NCBI RefSeq assembly: GCF_963966145.1
Contig: NC_091047.1
Coordinates: 4,774,001-4,838,000, forward strand
Reading direction: 5' to 3'
DNA: 64,000 bases
From: Tenebrio molitor
Lineage: Eukaryota; Arthropoda; Insecta; Coleoptera; Tenebrionidae
Both the position numbers and the translations under genes were made by a program. Shown one piece after another: positions 35,135 through 46,610 of the stretch. Numbering within the stretch: position 1 is the first letter of the stretch; each line of letters opens with the position of its first letter. Below the pieces are notes generated by a model, which did not search any database, had not been told where the DNA came from, and saw only the letters and a list, made by a program, of their open reading frames with translations.

Positions 35135-35448
35135 ATGGTGTACCGATGTATTATTTGTAGAAAAGATAATTCAAGTCGGGATCTTTCCTTTCACCGGTAA
35201 GATAAATAATTAATTTTTTCATTCAAAAAAGTGTTCTAACTACTTATACACTGTAGATTTCCAAAAGATGATGTCGTGGCAGGAAAATGGATCAGTTTCT
35301 GTAGGCTGCAAGAGCATGAAGTTTACATGTCAAACAGGATCTGTTCTGATCATTTCACTGAAGATGATTTTATTGATAATAGAGCAGGAGGAGGCATTCG
35401 AGTGCTCAAAAAAGGCTGCATACCATCCATTAGGAAAAAGAAAGAGAG
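35135..35448 (+). CDS. THAP domain exon pair (3' part of gene not found)
   Basis: Exon 35135-35196 (MVYRCIICRKDNSSRDLSFH) and exon 35257-35448 (FPKDDVVAGKWISFC ... SNRICSDHFTEDDF ... RVLKKGCIPSIRKKKER) with a 60-bp intron. It has the C-x2-C ... C-x2-H zinc set and a degenerate AVPTIF box (CIPSI). The exon ends AGAG/GTTAGT in phase 2, the same phase as the other heads of this family, but no tail exon follows before repeats begin at 35640. Either the gene continues far downstream (next + strand tail at 50980) or it is truncated. Confidence 0.6.
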
Positions 35449-35639
35449 GTTAGTTGATAAATACCCATGTTTAATAATTTTCGAGTTGGATTGTCAAATT
35501 TAATTATTGAAAAAAATGTTTTATTTAAATGTTCAATAAAATAAGTGTTGATCTAAACTATTTATAATTACATTTTGAATCTTCCATTTCCTTGATGTAG
35601 TTGTTTTAAATCATGTTCATTAATATTAAAAAAAAAAAA

Positions 35640-36860
35640 TTGTTTCCCAGTCTAGGACTGGTTTACAAATCTATGAGAGGCATGATGACCAACTCAATAG
35701 ACCGGAATCAATGGCTTAACGTGACTTCCGAATCACGAAATAGAACATAGCCTTTTTTTTTTAATTTCGCCCTGGGTCGGAATAGGGGCATGGGTCACTT
35801 GCGGGCCGCGGTCAGAAAAATCTACGGGTGGGCTTAATCCTACAGGACAGTTGCACGCCAAGTAGTAATAGGCTTTTGGTCAGTAGCGCGCAGCGGTCAG
35901 TTTACCTGCGAATCGCACCTAGGTAACAGATTTATATAAAACACTGAAATGTTAGGGGAAATATTTATATTATTTCTTGCTATATTGGTAACAAACACTT
36001 TTTACAAAATCAGATCGGTAGATAGCATTATTCTTACATGTAGAACTTAATTAAATTGGTTACATATTTGTAACGCTTCCTATACATATTTCGAATTTTA
36101 TTTATTGTATTTATCCACCCCCTGAAGATTTTCTCAAATTTCAGAATTCCACAAAACAACCCGACTTTACCTACAGATTTTACTAAGAATAGCAAAATGA
36201 AAAGAAACATGTGCAATGCAAAGGGCAATAAGTAGTCCTATAGTGCCTTTCAACGAGAGGTACACGTCTATAAACTTGCGCAGAAATCTGTTTCGGTTTA
36301 CGGTGGCGTGGCTTACCTAGACAGTAGCGGCGTTAGTTTGTACTTTCCAGGGAATTTTCTAATTTAATTTCAACAGCTGATTTTTCGCCATTTTGTCGCA
36401 AATCACAGCCAGGTTATTGTTCTTCACCGTCTTCTCTTTTATGTCATACAACTTGATTTCTAATCCCGGTTGTGAAAATCTAATATTTTCTGTGTTGTGA
36501 AAGTAAAAACAGAAATAAAACTGGACTACGCCAATGCACTCGATTTTGGGTCGCTCTTCCCCTACATCTGGCGCATCTGGGTAGCCACGCCTGTGTACCT
36601 CTCGTTGAAATGCACTCTACCTGTTTAACGGTATAGCTGTATTTTATTATCTTAATCCCTCATTTGCGCGCAAGTGTCCTGTACCTTTTGGGGCCGTCAA
36701 ACTTCTAGCAAAGGGTAAACTGACCGCGGCGCGCTACTGACCAACACCCCGGAATAGAACCCGCGGCCCTCGCGTCCCTGAGCCGAAACGGACTCCCTTA
36801 GGCTGTATTCTACCTTCCATTACCGCTCACGGTACATGCGCAGATACAATTTCCGCCTAC
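35640..36860. repeat. GC-richer repeat with inverted segments, class unknown
   Basis: Unlike its surroundings, with CGCCCTGGGTCGGAATAGGG near 35767 and ACCCGCGGCCCTCGCGTCCC near 36759. GGTCAGTAGCGCGCAGCGGT (35878) pairs with GCGGCGCGCTACTGACC (36726). A second foldback (36241-36611) is nested inside. Confidence 0.5.
36241..36611. repeat. Nested foldback element
   Basis: Left AGTGCCTTTCAACGAGAGGT ACACG, right GTGTACCTCTCGTTGAAATG CACT; sub-terminal GGCGTGGCT pairs with AGCCACGCC. Confidence 0.6.
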
Positions 36861-37046
36861 GTAAATGAAAAAAAATATTGCCCTCTTTTTTTAGATGTTG
36901 GTGGAGTCTCATACAGAATCTGTTTTAAATGGCCCCAAAAAAAAGTCACAAGGGTTTAAGTCCGGTGAACGAGCTGGCCATAAAACTGGTCAATTACGAC
37001 CTATTGAAGAAGGCATTGACAAAATGCAATTCGACGTGGTGGATCT

Positions 37047-37375
37047 TCTGAGGTATTGATTTATGACACTATAGTTGTAAATCTTGGTCATTTTTCGCTG
37101 TTAGTATTAAAATTGGAATAATTCAAAAAGTAATAATTTTCTTTTGATGCGAATTTCATAAATGTGTTCTTTGAATTAATTGTGAATTTTGAGCGTGTAC
37201 GAAAAAAAAATTGTTTTCTCATCACAATCGATTATGGCTCTGAATGAAGTAATGCGGGAAAATTGATTACACATTTGAAGTCTTATATCAGGGGAATCTA
37301 ACCCTAAAGTTTCGTAATTTTTACTAATTTTTGAATAGGGTTAATAGTGCGGGCGGTAAAACTTGACTCACCCGG
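37047..37375. repeat. MITE family A, right-end fragment
   Basis: Matches the right half of the 4660-5323 copy and ends GTAAAACTTGACTCACCCGG followed by TA. The left half is missing. Confidence 0.7.
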
Positions 37376-37932
37376 TATAGTAGGAGCAAAAAATATTGGA
37401 AATGACTTATGCAGGTCTTAGTAACGTACTAAAACTTTTATGAGGGTTGGAAGGTTTTTTTTTTGTAAAATTAGTCACTTTCAGAGATACACAGTTTTAC
37501 AGTATTTTTCACACAGGTAATGTACCAATGTCAGTTAAATTATTTGAAGTGAAGTGCGCTGCTGGTATGATTCTAGCTGTCAGATTCGCATGACTCACTG
37601 TGCTGTTCTTAGAGCGGGCGGTCTCTACACATTACAAAATTTCGAATACGGACCATTATACGCTGTGTGCATGGAGGCGTGGTTAACGAAACGCGTTATA
37701 GCAGCGCCCATGGTGGCAGCCGTCGCAACTGTCTTCTAGCGCGTCGCCGTACCAAGCGCGGCGTCATATGGTGGCAGGTTATATTTTGATAAATAAACCA
37801 CGTGTTGTGCACTGAAGCTCGTACTCGCATTTCGGAAAGTAAAGTACTTTTCATTACATTCATAAGTGTACCTATAGTATTTTGTGCGACATAATACTTG
37901 GCAAAACATCGCGGCTTCGAATTTTTTTCGAA
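37376..37932. other. Upstream region of a THAP gene
   Basis: 37640-37790 is GC-richer (GGTGGCAGCC, GCGTCGCCGTACC) and may hold the promoter. No ORF accepted. Confidence 0.35.
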
Positions 37933-38454
37933 ATGGCGCCGAAAGTAAGTGGTAGTTTATGTTGCGTTGTGGGTTGCACCAATAGTTATAAAAATTCCCC
38001 CGGTACAAAATTTTACAAATTTCCTACGATATATTATAAAATAGAGCAACGCAACAAATGGATCAAGGCTATTCGGCGAGTGAAGTAAGTGTTTCATCAA
38101 ATAGAAAGTTTTTAAATATTACACTTTTCTGCAGTTTTTGTAAGATGTCTAGAATTAGTTTTAATAATGAAAATGTTTATTTTATACAGTCCTGACGGTT
38201 CACCTTGGCAACCTACAAAGTATTCGTTCGTTTGCAGTCGACATTTTATCGGTAATGCAAAATCAGATCACCCGCACAGCCCAAGCTTTGTACCAACGAT
38301 TTTCCCAGATAAATATGGAGGAAAACCACCATCAGAAGGTGCACAGCTCAATGCTCGTAAAAGGCAAGATTCATTTAAATTTACAAATACAAATTTAAAT
38401 AAGTTAATAAGAATTTGGGAAAAGGTTTCTCCTTATTTAAGAAACAATTTTTAA
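37933..38454 (+). CDS. THAP domain protein, possibly truncated
   Basis: Exon 37933-38084 (MAPKVSGSLCCVVGCTNSYK ... KFYKFP ... RNKWIKAIRRV) and exon from 38190 (PDGSPWQPTKYSFVCSRHFI ... SFVPTIFPDKYGGKPPSEG), 105-bp intron, phase 2. All THAP zinc ligands and the PTIF box are present. It is closest to the 30.7-kb THAP gene: same exon boundary, same CCVVGC and DHPHSPSF/NHPHNPAF signature. The second exon can run to a TAA at 38452, giving about 138 residues, or splice at GGAAAAG/GTTTCTCC (38424). No tail or basic repeats follow; a large foldback element starts at 38630. Confidence 0.65.
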
Positions 38455-38629
38455 AGAAATTTAAAAAATTAGGAGTGTATAATAATTCAAAATCGCACTT
38501 CCTGGCACACAATTTGTTTATAAAATCTCTAAAAACTATAACTTGCCGCTTTATACACGTGTTAAAGACGCTAGAAACAGTTTGCGATGGCGACCGCCAG
38601 GCAGCGCCACTTGTACCCATACACTAGCC

Positions 38630-39425
38630 TACTCTCGTTTCAAAAATAAATTACTCCCTAGAATTCAAACTTTTAGGGAAATAACGTTTTTCATGTTGTG
38701 TGTAACTATTATCCATTTACTAAACTCCCGCACTGTCAAAGTGTTTGCAAGTTGCCGCACTGCCATTCTGAGACTAGTAATTTTTACTTTAACGTTGGCG
38801 CAAAAATTTGAAATTTCAAATTTGAAGTTAAGTTTAAATAAATTCGCTTTCTTTCATTCAAAGTATTACTTACACGAAATGACTGAACAAGAAGATGATA
38901 TGAAATGTAAAAGAATACTGTTAACGGTCAGAGAGAAGAAGGGTATTGTTAATTATTGTTTGGTTAGAAGAAAACTACTCCATTAACATAACCAAACTTT
39001 TCTTGTTGACGTTTTTATAACTAGATTTTGTGTACAGGCAAATGAAAAGCTATCTCACCATAGATACACTCCAAAAAAAAATCAAAAACCTGACACTGAC
39101 AGTGCGGGAGTTTAATAAACGGATAGTAGAATTTTCAAAAGTTATTTTGAATGCGTAAGGTTGGTTACTTTGAATTGAGAGATTAAATCCAAATAAATAT
39201 ACCGCCAGTAATCAAAATTAATTGTGAAATGAAAAATCATGTATCACTTAGCGAGAAATTAGTCATTTGCAACTGCTACAATTAATTTGCTGTCTTACAT
39301 TTTTGGGATATCTTTTGTTTGTCACCAGAAACCACATAGCCTCCAACCTAACCAAATTTATGGCAACCTAGTAACGAATATCCCTAAATCCTAGGGAGTA
39401 ATTTATTCTTGACACGAGAGTATAC
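38630..39425. repeat. About 800-bp foldback element with two sets of inverted repeats
   Basis: Outer ends CTCTCGTTTCAAAAATAAAT TACTCCCTAG and CTAGGGAGTAATTTATTCTT GACACGAGAG. An inner pair is TTACTAAACTCCCGCACTGT (38715) with ACAGTGCGGGAGTTTAATAA (39100). A 35-residue ORF at 38878 (MTEQEDDMKCKRILLTVREK) may be a transposase start relic. Confidence 0.65.
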
Positions 39426-39957
39426 GCTACAAACATTCGGAGCGTTCTGCAGCGACCGAAAACAGGTTGTATTTACGACATTTTTACGGACAAGCCATAA
39501 ACCATTGTAAGAGGCAATCGGCTTATCTTATAATGCGTTTCCAATATCTTTTGCTCCTACTATATCAGTATAGGGCGCCTTCCTTCCTCTCGATATACTA
39601 TACTCGCTTTTTTCAGTTGCTTCGGCACTTTTCGAACGTTTGCAGCTTGTTTGTCCGTACTTGAAATTTTATAATGTCTACCAGGAATTTTGACCCTTTC
39701 TATAACAAATGTATTATTGGATTTTCCGGGTACTTCTAGGTACCTACCTAGGACGACTAGTTACCCCCAAATAACGGTACGGTACGGTAATAACGTTGAA
39801 AATAGGTATACAATTTTAAGAGAAAATACTTTTAACGGTGACAGCAAGCAGCAAGCATATTATTCAAAAATATTTGTGTTTTTACATTGTGTCTATTTAT
39901 TTACATATATACAGTGTGTTTTGTGAGTGAAATAGTGCAAACTGAAAAAAAAGCAGC
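39426..39957. other. Upstream region of HTH gene copy 2
   Basis: 39850-39957 matches the 5' flank of the 17425 copy (GTGTTTTGTGAGTGAAATAG TGCAAACTG), so it is 5' UTR or element end. Rest featureless. Confidence 0.45.
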
Positions 39958-40606
39958 ATGTGGAGACAATGGGAATATGATTTTGAGGGCATAAGGGATG
40001 CTGACAACAATGACGGAAATATTGTAGCAGAAGCTAGGCTAGATCAACCGCCAAAACCTGTACTGGATCAACTGCCCGTAAATCGCGCGCGCAAATTTTT
40101 ATCGTATGAAGAGAAAGAATATATTTTGAGCATATACAACAAATTAAAAAGCGATGGTGAACCACATGCCTTGAAAAAAACTGCAGAAGTGACTGAAACT
40201 CCAAAATCAACCGTGTGGAAGGTTATCAAATATGGACCTAAAAAAAGGAAAGAAAGATGTGACAAAGGAATGTTTGTAAAATTGACACCAACCCACACTG
40301 ATCTGATCAGAAAGAAAGTGGATGAATTGTACAAAAATAACACGGTTCCCACTATTTCCATTTTGTATAATCAACTGACAGCTGATGGTATCATAAAATG
40401 CACTCAAAGAACATTACAAAGATTTGTGAAAAAACAGTGTTTAATGAAAAGTGAAGTAAACTCAAGGTATGATTATTTAAAAACTAAAAAAAATGTCAGT
40501 TCTCATCGGAGCGACTTTTTTTTTATCATTTCGCAAAAATTGCAGAAATGCTTTGAAGACCCCCAGTAAGAAATGTTTAAATGTTTCTGAACCTTCAATA
40601 ATATGA
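39958..40606 (+). CDS. Transposase-like helix-turn-helix protein without catalytic domain, copy 2
   Basis: Exon 39958-40466 (MWRQWEYDFEGIRDADNNDG ... ILSIYNKLKSDGEP ... KTAEVTETPKSTVWKVI ... LTPTHTDLIRKKVDEL ... TISILYNQL) and exon 40546-40606, joined in phase 2, end ...SEPSII; about 189 residues. Compared with the 16.5-17.4 kb copy it lacks the SNGFFYKRVGKK segment, and its second exon is longer because the frame differs. UTRs on both sides are shared with copy 1. Retention of an open frame in both copies is notable for a fragment with no catalytic part. Confidence 0.5.
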
Positions 40607-40696
40607 GTTATTTATTTATGACGGCCGACAGCAATGGGCTGTTCCAACCCTCATAAAAGTATAATAGTTGGCGCGGCGAACTAGTGGAGTATTATA

Positions 40697-41113
40697 GGGT
40701 GCGTTTTTTTGCAATCTTCTAGAAGTTGGAGATTCTTCCAAAAGAGAAACTTCCCACAGTCGCTAAATCGGACGTTTTATTGCTGCATTGTCTTTGACAG
40801 TCCACAGACACACATAACCTCATTAGTAATAAGTGTTTACTTTTTTGTCATGAATAATAACAGTAACAATATGATATTATACAACATGTTAAACAAAAGG
40901 CAGGTGTGATTCTGCGCAGAGGATGTGGCTAAATGAACATTTTTGTCGTTTTGGTTGCACTATTGACTCTTTGCAACCTTGCAACTTTCCTGCTTTCTCT
41001 GCCATCTAATTTGATGGCAGAAAAGAGAGATGCTCGGAGAGAATCTTCCGCGACCAATAAAACGACACTTCTGACAGTGGCAGATTCTTCCGTTGAGCAA
41101 AAAAACGCACCCA
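40697..41113. repeat. TIR element, AGGGTGCGTTTTTTTGC
   Basis: Ends AGGGTGCGTTTTTTTGC and GCAAAAAAACGCACCC; sub-terminal GAGATTCTTCC and CGTTTTATTG also recur inverted. Contains a short hairpin CTCTGCCATC/GATGGCAGA at 40997-41025. No ORF. Confidence 0.6.
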
Positions 41114-41880
41114 TAGTCACGAGGTGTTCACGTGATAGTTAGTAGCGACATCATGAAAAGCCTGATTTACACTGCCTCACCAAATTTGAGTTTTGTGCAA
41201 GAAATTTAAATCTTACTACTTTTAGAATGGTTTATTACTCCACTGGGTCGCCGCGCCGACTATAGTACGTCCTTCGATAAGAAGCTCCTTTTTTGTCATA
41301 CACATTATCCCTTTTTCTTTACAATTACTTTTTTGATTGCGGAGTATACAGGACTTACAGGTTTAAATATGACCGTGTATTTTGATTCGAGCCTGTACCG
41401 AGTGATCAAAAAGAAAACAAATCAAGAGTGCTACAGTCGATTGCAAAAAAATCGAGTACCTACTTTTAAAGTCAGAAACAAATGATTTACGTGTGTTAAA
41501 AAGATAAGAAAATTAGTGCTCTTGATTTTATGATGTACTCGATTTTTTTACAGTCGACTGTCTTTCGTCTTTTGTGTTATGGAAAAGTTCCTCATAGATT
41601 GCTGATACACGTATGTATACTTGCTATGCACAGCAGTTTTATTGGTTGCCTACCTCGAAGTTGTTGTGTCACGCCCATGAACAAAGACAGCTTTATTGTG
41701 TAGTATTTGGGTCGCTGTCTCGTTTAACAGTGGTTGCGTTGGTTGCCAGGTGTACCGTAGATAGCGCTTTTACCTATTTTCCTATTTATTCTCTAAATAT
41801 ACCGGTTTGACAGTCATTTCGTTATCGTGTGCAGTGTTTTTCGGACTAATATCGTGTTTGTGCTCATCTGTAGTTCTAAA
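41114..41880. other. Upstream region of a THAP gene
   Basis: No gene seen. 41400-41580 has an imperfect inverted pair (CAGTCGATTGCAAAAAAATCGAG and ACTCGATTTTTTTACAGTCGA). The promoter is probably near 41800-41870. Confidence 0.35.
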
Positions 41881-42261
41881 ATGGTCCTGAATTGTGTTGT
41901 TTCCGGTTGCAATAATTTACAGGATTCGAGAATTAAAATAAGTTTTCATACGTAAATATACCAATGATTACTAAGAAAATTTTACTGTTTATCAGACTTC
42001 AATGTTTTGTACTATTTACTAGTTTAATTTTAAATTGTTGTCTAGGTTTCCTTTTAAACGGCCTAAAATTCTACGTTTATGGATCCAAGCAATCAAAAGA
42101 GAAAATTGGTCTCCATCAAAGACCAGTAGGATCTGTGGAATGCACTTTTTAGAAACAGACTACAAGAATAGACCAGGCTGTTCCATCAAACTGTTAAAAC
42201 CTGATGCTGTACCTAGTGTTTTCACATTTCCAAAACACTTACAGCAAGAGAATAAATACGT
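41881..42261 (+). CDS. THAP domain exon pair, likely head of a longer gene
   Basis: Exon 41881-41951 (MVLNCVVSGCNNLQDSRIKI SFH) and exon 42046-42261 (FPFKRPKILRLWIQAIKREN ... SRICGMHFLETDY ... LKPDAVPSVFTFPKHL), 94-bp intron, all THAP ligands present. It is the closest relative of the 11.7-kb THAP (R-I-C-G-x-H-F, AVPS(I/V)F, PxHL). A donor GT/GTAGGT in phase 2 just before the in-frame TAG suits the tail exons at 50980 and 51132, which would make a THAP-BESS gene with an 8.7-kb intron now holding a hAT transposon and MITEs. That join is inferred, not shown. Confidence 0.6.
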
Positions 42262-42319
42262 GTAGGTGTAGTGTGCAGTTCACTGATTAAAAATTAATTA
42301 TAATGCTTTATTTTCAATG

Positions 42320-42672
42320 GTAAAATCAATGTGATCACTTATTCTTGGATAATTGTTGCTTACTATTGCAAGAAACGTCCGTAAACTTTGCCGAAAAGTT
42401 GTTTTGTAGGTTAACAACAGCACATAGTTGACGTTTCTTTGACATTTACGCGAACAATCTGCTTAACAGTGGCGTCGCGTTTGGCAATAAAGCTGATAAA
42501 TTACACATTCTTACGAATATAAAATGTTCCTCTTGTTTATTTTATACATTTTCTCCATTATCAGTAATAATAATAATCAAATGCACGATTATAATTCCAA
42601 CTTCTAATTCATTAGATATGATTTATTGTAAAGTAGTACATATTTGAGACAACGAATTTTCTACGCACATTC
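42320..42672. repeat. Block matching both flanks of the 11.7-kb THAP exons
   Basis: 42325-42385 (TCACTTATTC-TGGATAATTG) matches 12030-12110 reversed; 42410-42672 (GGTTAAC...ACAGTGGCGTCGCG ... ACTTTACAATAAATCATATC reversed) matches 10885-11140 reversed. Confidence 0.6.
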
Positions 42673-42714
42673 AATAAACGCTACACATGACGGATAAAAT
42701 TTACAACGGCTATA

Positions 42715-43467
42715 CGGTGAGTTAAGTTTTACCGCCCGCACGATTAACCCTATTAAGAAATTAATAAAAATTACGAAACTTTAAGGTTACATTCCCTTGA
42801 TATAAGACTTCAAATGTGTGCAATCAATTTTCCGTTATCACTTCATTCAGAGCCATAAAATTTAAAAAATCGATTTTGAGCAAAAAAATATTTTTTTTCG
42901 CACACGCTCATAATTCACAATTAATTCAAAGAACACATTTATGAAATTCGCATCAAAAGAAAATTATTCGTTTTTGAATTATTCCAATTTTAACAGTAAG
43001 AGCGAAAAATTACCAAGATTTACAGCTACAGTGTCATAAATAAATATCTCATTGTTGGGAAACATCTGTTGACAACTTTTCTAGTAATTCTTAAGCCCCT
43101 AAAGGGTACCATAAACAACCTACGTCAACTTCTTTTGTGGAACTGACCGCCCAATTTAATAATAAATCATAGCTAAATTTTGCACTTTAATATCAAATTC
43201 CATTTATTTCAACAACCTGTGATGCTTTCATGATTTTAATGACACCCAAATTTTTCCTAAATGTGTGAAAGGACTCTCAATGAAAAATTATGTATATTAA
43301 TGTAGCGGTTATTGAATTAAAACGAAATCTTTACCTGTTGATTAAAAATTTTGAAATTTTTACAGATTGTTCTGCAGTGATACACAATCAATCCTGAATT
43401 TTTTGAGAATTTTAAATTGATTAGAAGTAGGTGTTTTCGCTCGGGCGATAAAACTTAACTCACTCAG
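42715..43467. repeat. MITE family A, inverted copy
   Basis: About 750 bp; left CGGTGAGTTAAGTTTTACCG, right AAACTTAACTCACTCAG; opposite orientation to 4660-5323. Confidence 0.7.
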
Positions 43468-43793
43468 AATATTAAAACCCCAGGGTCTTCAGACCATTTT
43501 TGAAAACCACTTGCATTTAAAGTCCATTCAAAAATCAAAAAACCACCAACGTCGCATTTTCCTCGGTAAATACTATCGGCAACGTTGTTTAGTGTAAAAT
43601 TTGTGGAGAATTGTAATTTTAAGGTTAAGTGTTTATTATAGTCTTGTTTTTCTGGGCATGTTTAAGTAAAAATAATAAGAATCAATAAATAAATGAAACG
43701 TGCTGCTAATCAAACAATATGAACGGAATTCAAAGCAATTGAATTTTATTTTGAATCAAATAAATGTCATAATTTATAGTTACCAACATACTG

Positions 43794-46610
43794 CAGGGGC
43801 GGTTGGTGTATAATTGTCTCTTATCTATGGTATAATTGCTGCAGAGCTGCAGAACGCCCAAACTGCGCATCTCATACGCGCAGCCCCATAGACTCTGCAT
43901 TGTTGCCAGATGTTAATTAGGATTAAGCGCGTCTTTTAGTTGGATGTGTACGACTCCAATACGTTTGTTAATTGATCTGTTTCCCTGGTTTAGTTTGTCT
44001 TTGGTGCTTTTTTTAACTTTGTTTCGAAACAATGGGTGGTAGAGGGGCTCCTGCACAGAGTATAACTGTATAATTAAAATCACCGTCACGTGATCTTAAT
44101 TGTGAATTTTCTCTTATTCGATACAAATAAATAAGTCTGGCAATGCTGTAACACATTTAGCACGGTGCGCGAATCGATGCGCAGTTTGGGCGACGTAAAC
44201 TACAAGATTACCTTGAAAATGATTGCTATGCTCCATTGTGACGCGCGAGACGAGTTCCATTAAGTCAAATAATTTTTGTGGTCGGTGCCGCAGCTGGGCG
44301 GCTTTTATTGCATTGGGCCACTGGAGCTTAGCTGTGCACCTCTTCGCAGTTCCTTCCAACCGCAAACGCGTCTACAATTCATTATCGAACGAGAAACTGA
44401 GCTGCAAAGGCATCAGTTCATGCGGTGTAAAAACGTGCTGTGTTTGTGTTAAAATTGTGCTTTTGTGCTTTGTTAAAATTCTAACAATGGATGTTGTTGA
44501 CAATTTAATTAACATTAAGCGATTTGGGCAATACACTTACGCGGAAAAAATTGATTTAAAAAGGAGAGGTCGACCTTTACCTGATATCGTCATTGAAGCA
44601 GGCGGTATCAGTCGCGGAAGAGCATTTAAACGTCACTTCAATAAAGAAGTTTATACAAGAAATGACTGGATTTGTGGCTGCAACAAGAAAAATGCTCTGT
44701 TTTGCTTTCCATGTTTACTCTTTGGTGGTGATAAAGCGTGGACCCACGTAGGAGTAATTGATTTAGTACACTTGGGTGCAAAAATAAAAACACATGAAAA
44801 CTCCAAAAAACATCTGTACAATTCAATGGAATTGGGACTATTGGGATCAGTTAATATACGATCTCAGTTAGATTCAGAATATTGGAGAAATATACAGAAA
44901 CATAATGACAATGTGGCAAAAAACAGATACGTTCTGTCAAAAATTATAAATTGTGTTAAGTTTTGTAGAGCTTTTGAATTGGCATTGCGCGGACACGATA
45001 AAACTGATACTTCTCAAAATCCAGGCATATTTCGTGGATTAATAAATTTTTCTGCCGAGCTTGATGCAGCTTTAGCCGAACATCTTCAAACTGCTTCTGT
45101 ATTTAAAGGAACATCAAAGGAAATACAGAACGATCTTTTAGACTGCATGCTTGAGGTTTGTCATGAAGAAATAATCATAGAAATTAATAAAGCGTCATGT
45201 ATAGCAATTATAGTGGATGAAACCACAGATGTAACGGCACGTTCTCAACTAGTGATCATTGTCAGATATATCCGCGATGGTGAACCAGTTGAACGTTTTT
45301 GGAGCTACTTAACTCCTGCAAAATGTGATGCTGGAACTCTTAGTTCTAACATTTTGAATGTCGTAGATCCTTTAGTAGGAAATTCCCCTTACAAATTAAT
45401 TTCACAAAGTTATGATGGGGGAGCAGTAATGAGTGGGCAAAATGGAGGTGTTCAAGCAAAAATTAAACACAAGTATCCGTGTGCGTATTTCGTGCACTGT
45501 TATGCACACAAATTAAACTTAGTTATGTCTAAAGCTGCTTCTGCCAATAGTCAAGTTCGTGTATTTTTTGCAAATTTGAAAGATATTCCGGTTTTTTTTA
45601 ATAACGCACCACAACGTGTGGAGGAGGTGTTAAACAGAATTGTTGGGAGAACAACAACTCGTTTTAATTTTAACATACGTACAATTAACGTTGTATTTGA
45701 AAACAGAGACTCCCTCATTGACTGTATGGAAGAAATAGAAGAACATTTCAATAATGAAACCGTCTGCGGTGCAGCTTCTGCTATTCGACGCATGTTACAA
45801 GATTCTGTTTTCGTTTTTTGGCTGACTTTGTTCCATCATATCATGCCTCATGTTGACATTTTATTTCATCAACTTCAAAAGAGAACAAGCGATCCAACAG
45901 AAGTCAAAACTGCTGTAGATAATTTCGAACAGAATATAACCCAAATCAGAAATATTATTGATAAAATCATTGATGAAGCGTCAGATATTTGTACTGAACC
46001 ACAACCAAGAAAAAGAAAACGAACTAACAATAGCAGATTTGATCAACGAGTTGCTGCCTTGGAAGTGTGTGATACTATTGTGACTTGTGCAAAAGATAGA
46101 TTTGTTTTTAAAGATCATCTGGTAGCCGCATCACTTTTCTTTTCTGATCATTTTGGACACTATTGCACCCAATTTCCTGATGACAAGTTGACAACTACTT
46201 GCTTAGCTTATTCCACGCTTAACAAAGAACGACTGAGAACGGAGCTGTCAGTTATTTATTCCAGGAATGATTGCAGAGAATTAAGTGGTGCTTTACCCCT
46301 ACTGAAATTTATAATACGAAACAATTTAGAAGAGACACTAAAAGAAACAAAAAAATTATTAGAAATTGTTGTAACAACTCCTATGCCAACATCCGAAGCC
46401 GAGCGATGTTTTTCAACTTTAAAACGAATTAAGACCTTTCTTAGAAATACAATGTCTGAAGATCGTTTAACGGCTTTATCTATGCTTTCCGTTGAAACGA
46501 AGTTTGTGGCAGAAATTAACAATTTTAATGAAAAGGTTATCGACAAATTTGCTTCTAGGAAGGAACGAGTTGATCTACAAAAAATAAATAGGTATGTTTA
46601 TGTTACGTTA
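43794..46610 (+). mobile_element. hAT-family transposon, 5' end visible, 3' end not found
   Basis: Probable 5' terminus CAGGGGCGGTTGGTG at 43794, typical of hAT ends. The 5' leader has an inverted pair GCCCAAACTGCGCAT (43857) / ATGCGCAGTTTGGGC (44177). Coding region 44487 onward. At 46611 another repeat (TACAGGGTGTCTCAGC) begins, and no matching 3' terminus CCGCCCCTG was seen, so the element is interrupted or 3'-truncated. Confidence 0.6.

Noticed and set aside
36900..37030. Short + strand reading MAPKKSHKGLSPVNELAIKL
   Set aside because: Looks like a transposon fragment but is too short and lacks any diagnostic residue.
44223..44486. Upstream extension of the hAT frame
   Set aside because: Open by chance; the family begins near the ATG at 44487 and the leader has an inverted repeat instead.
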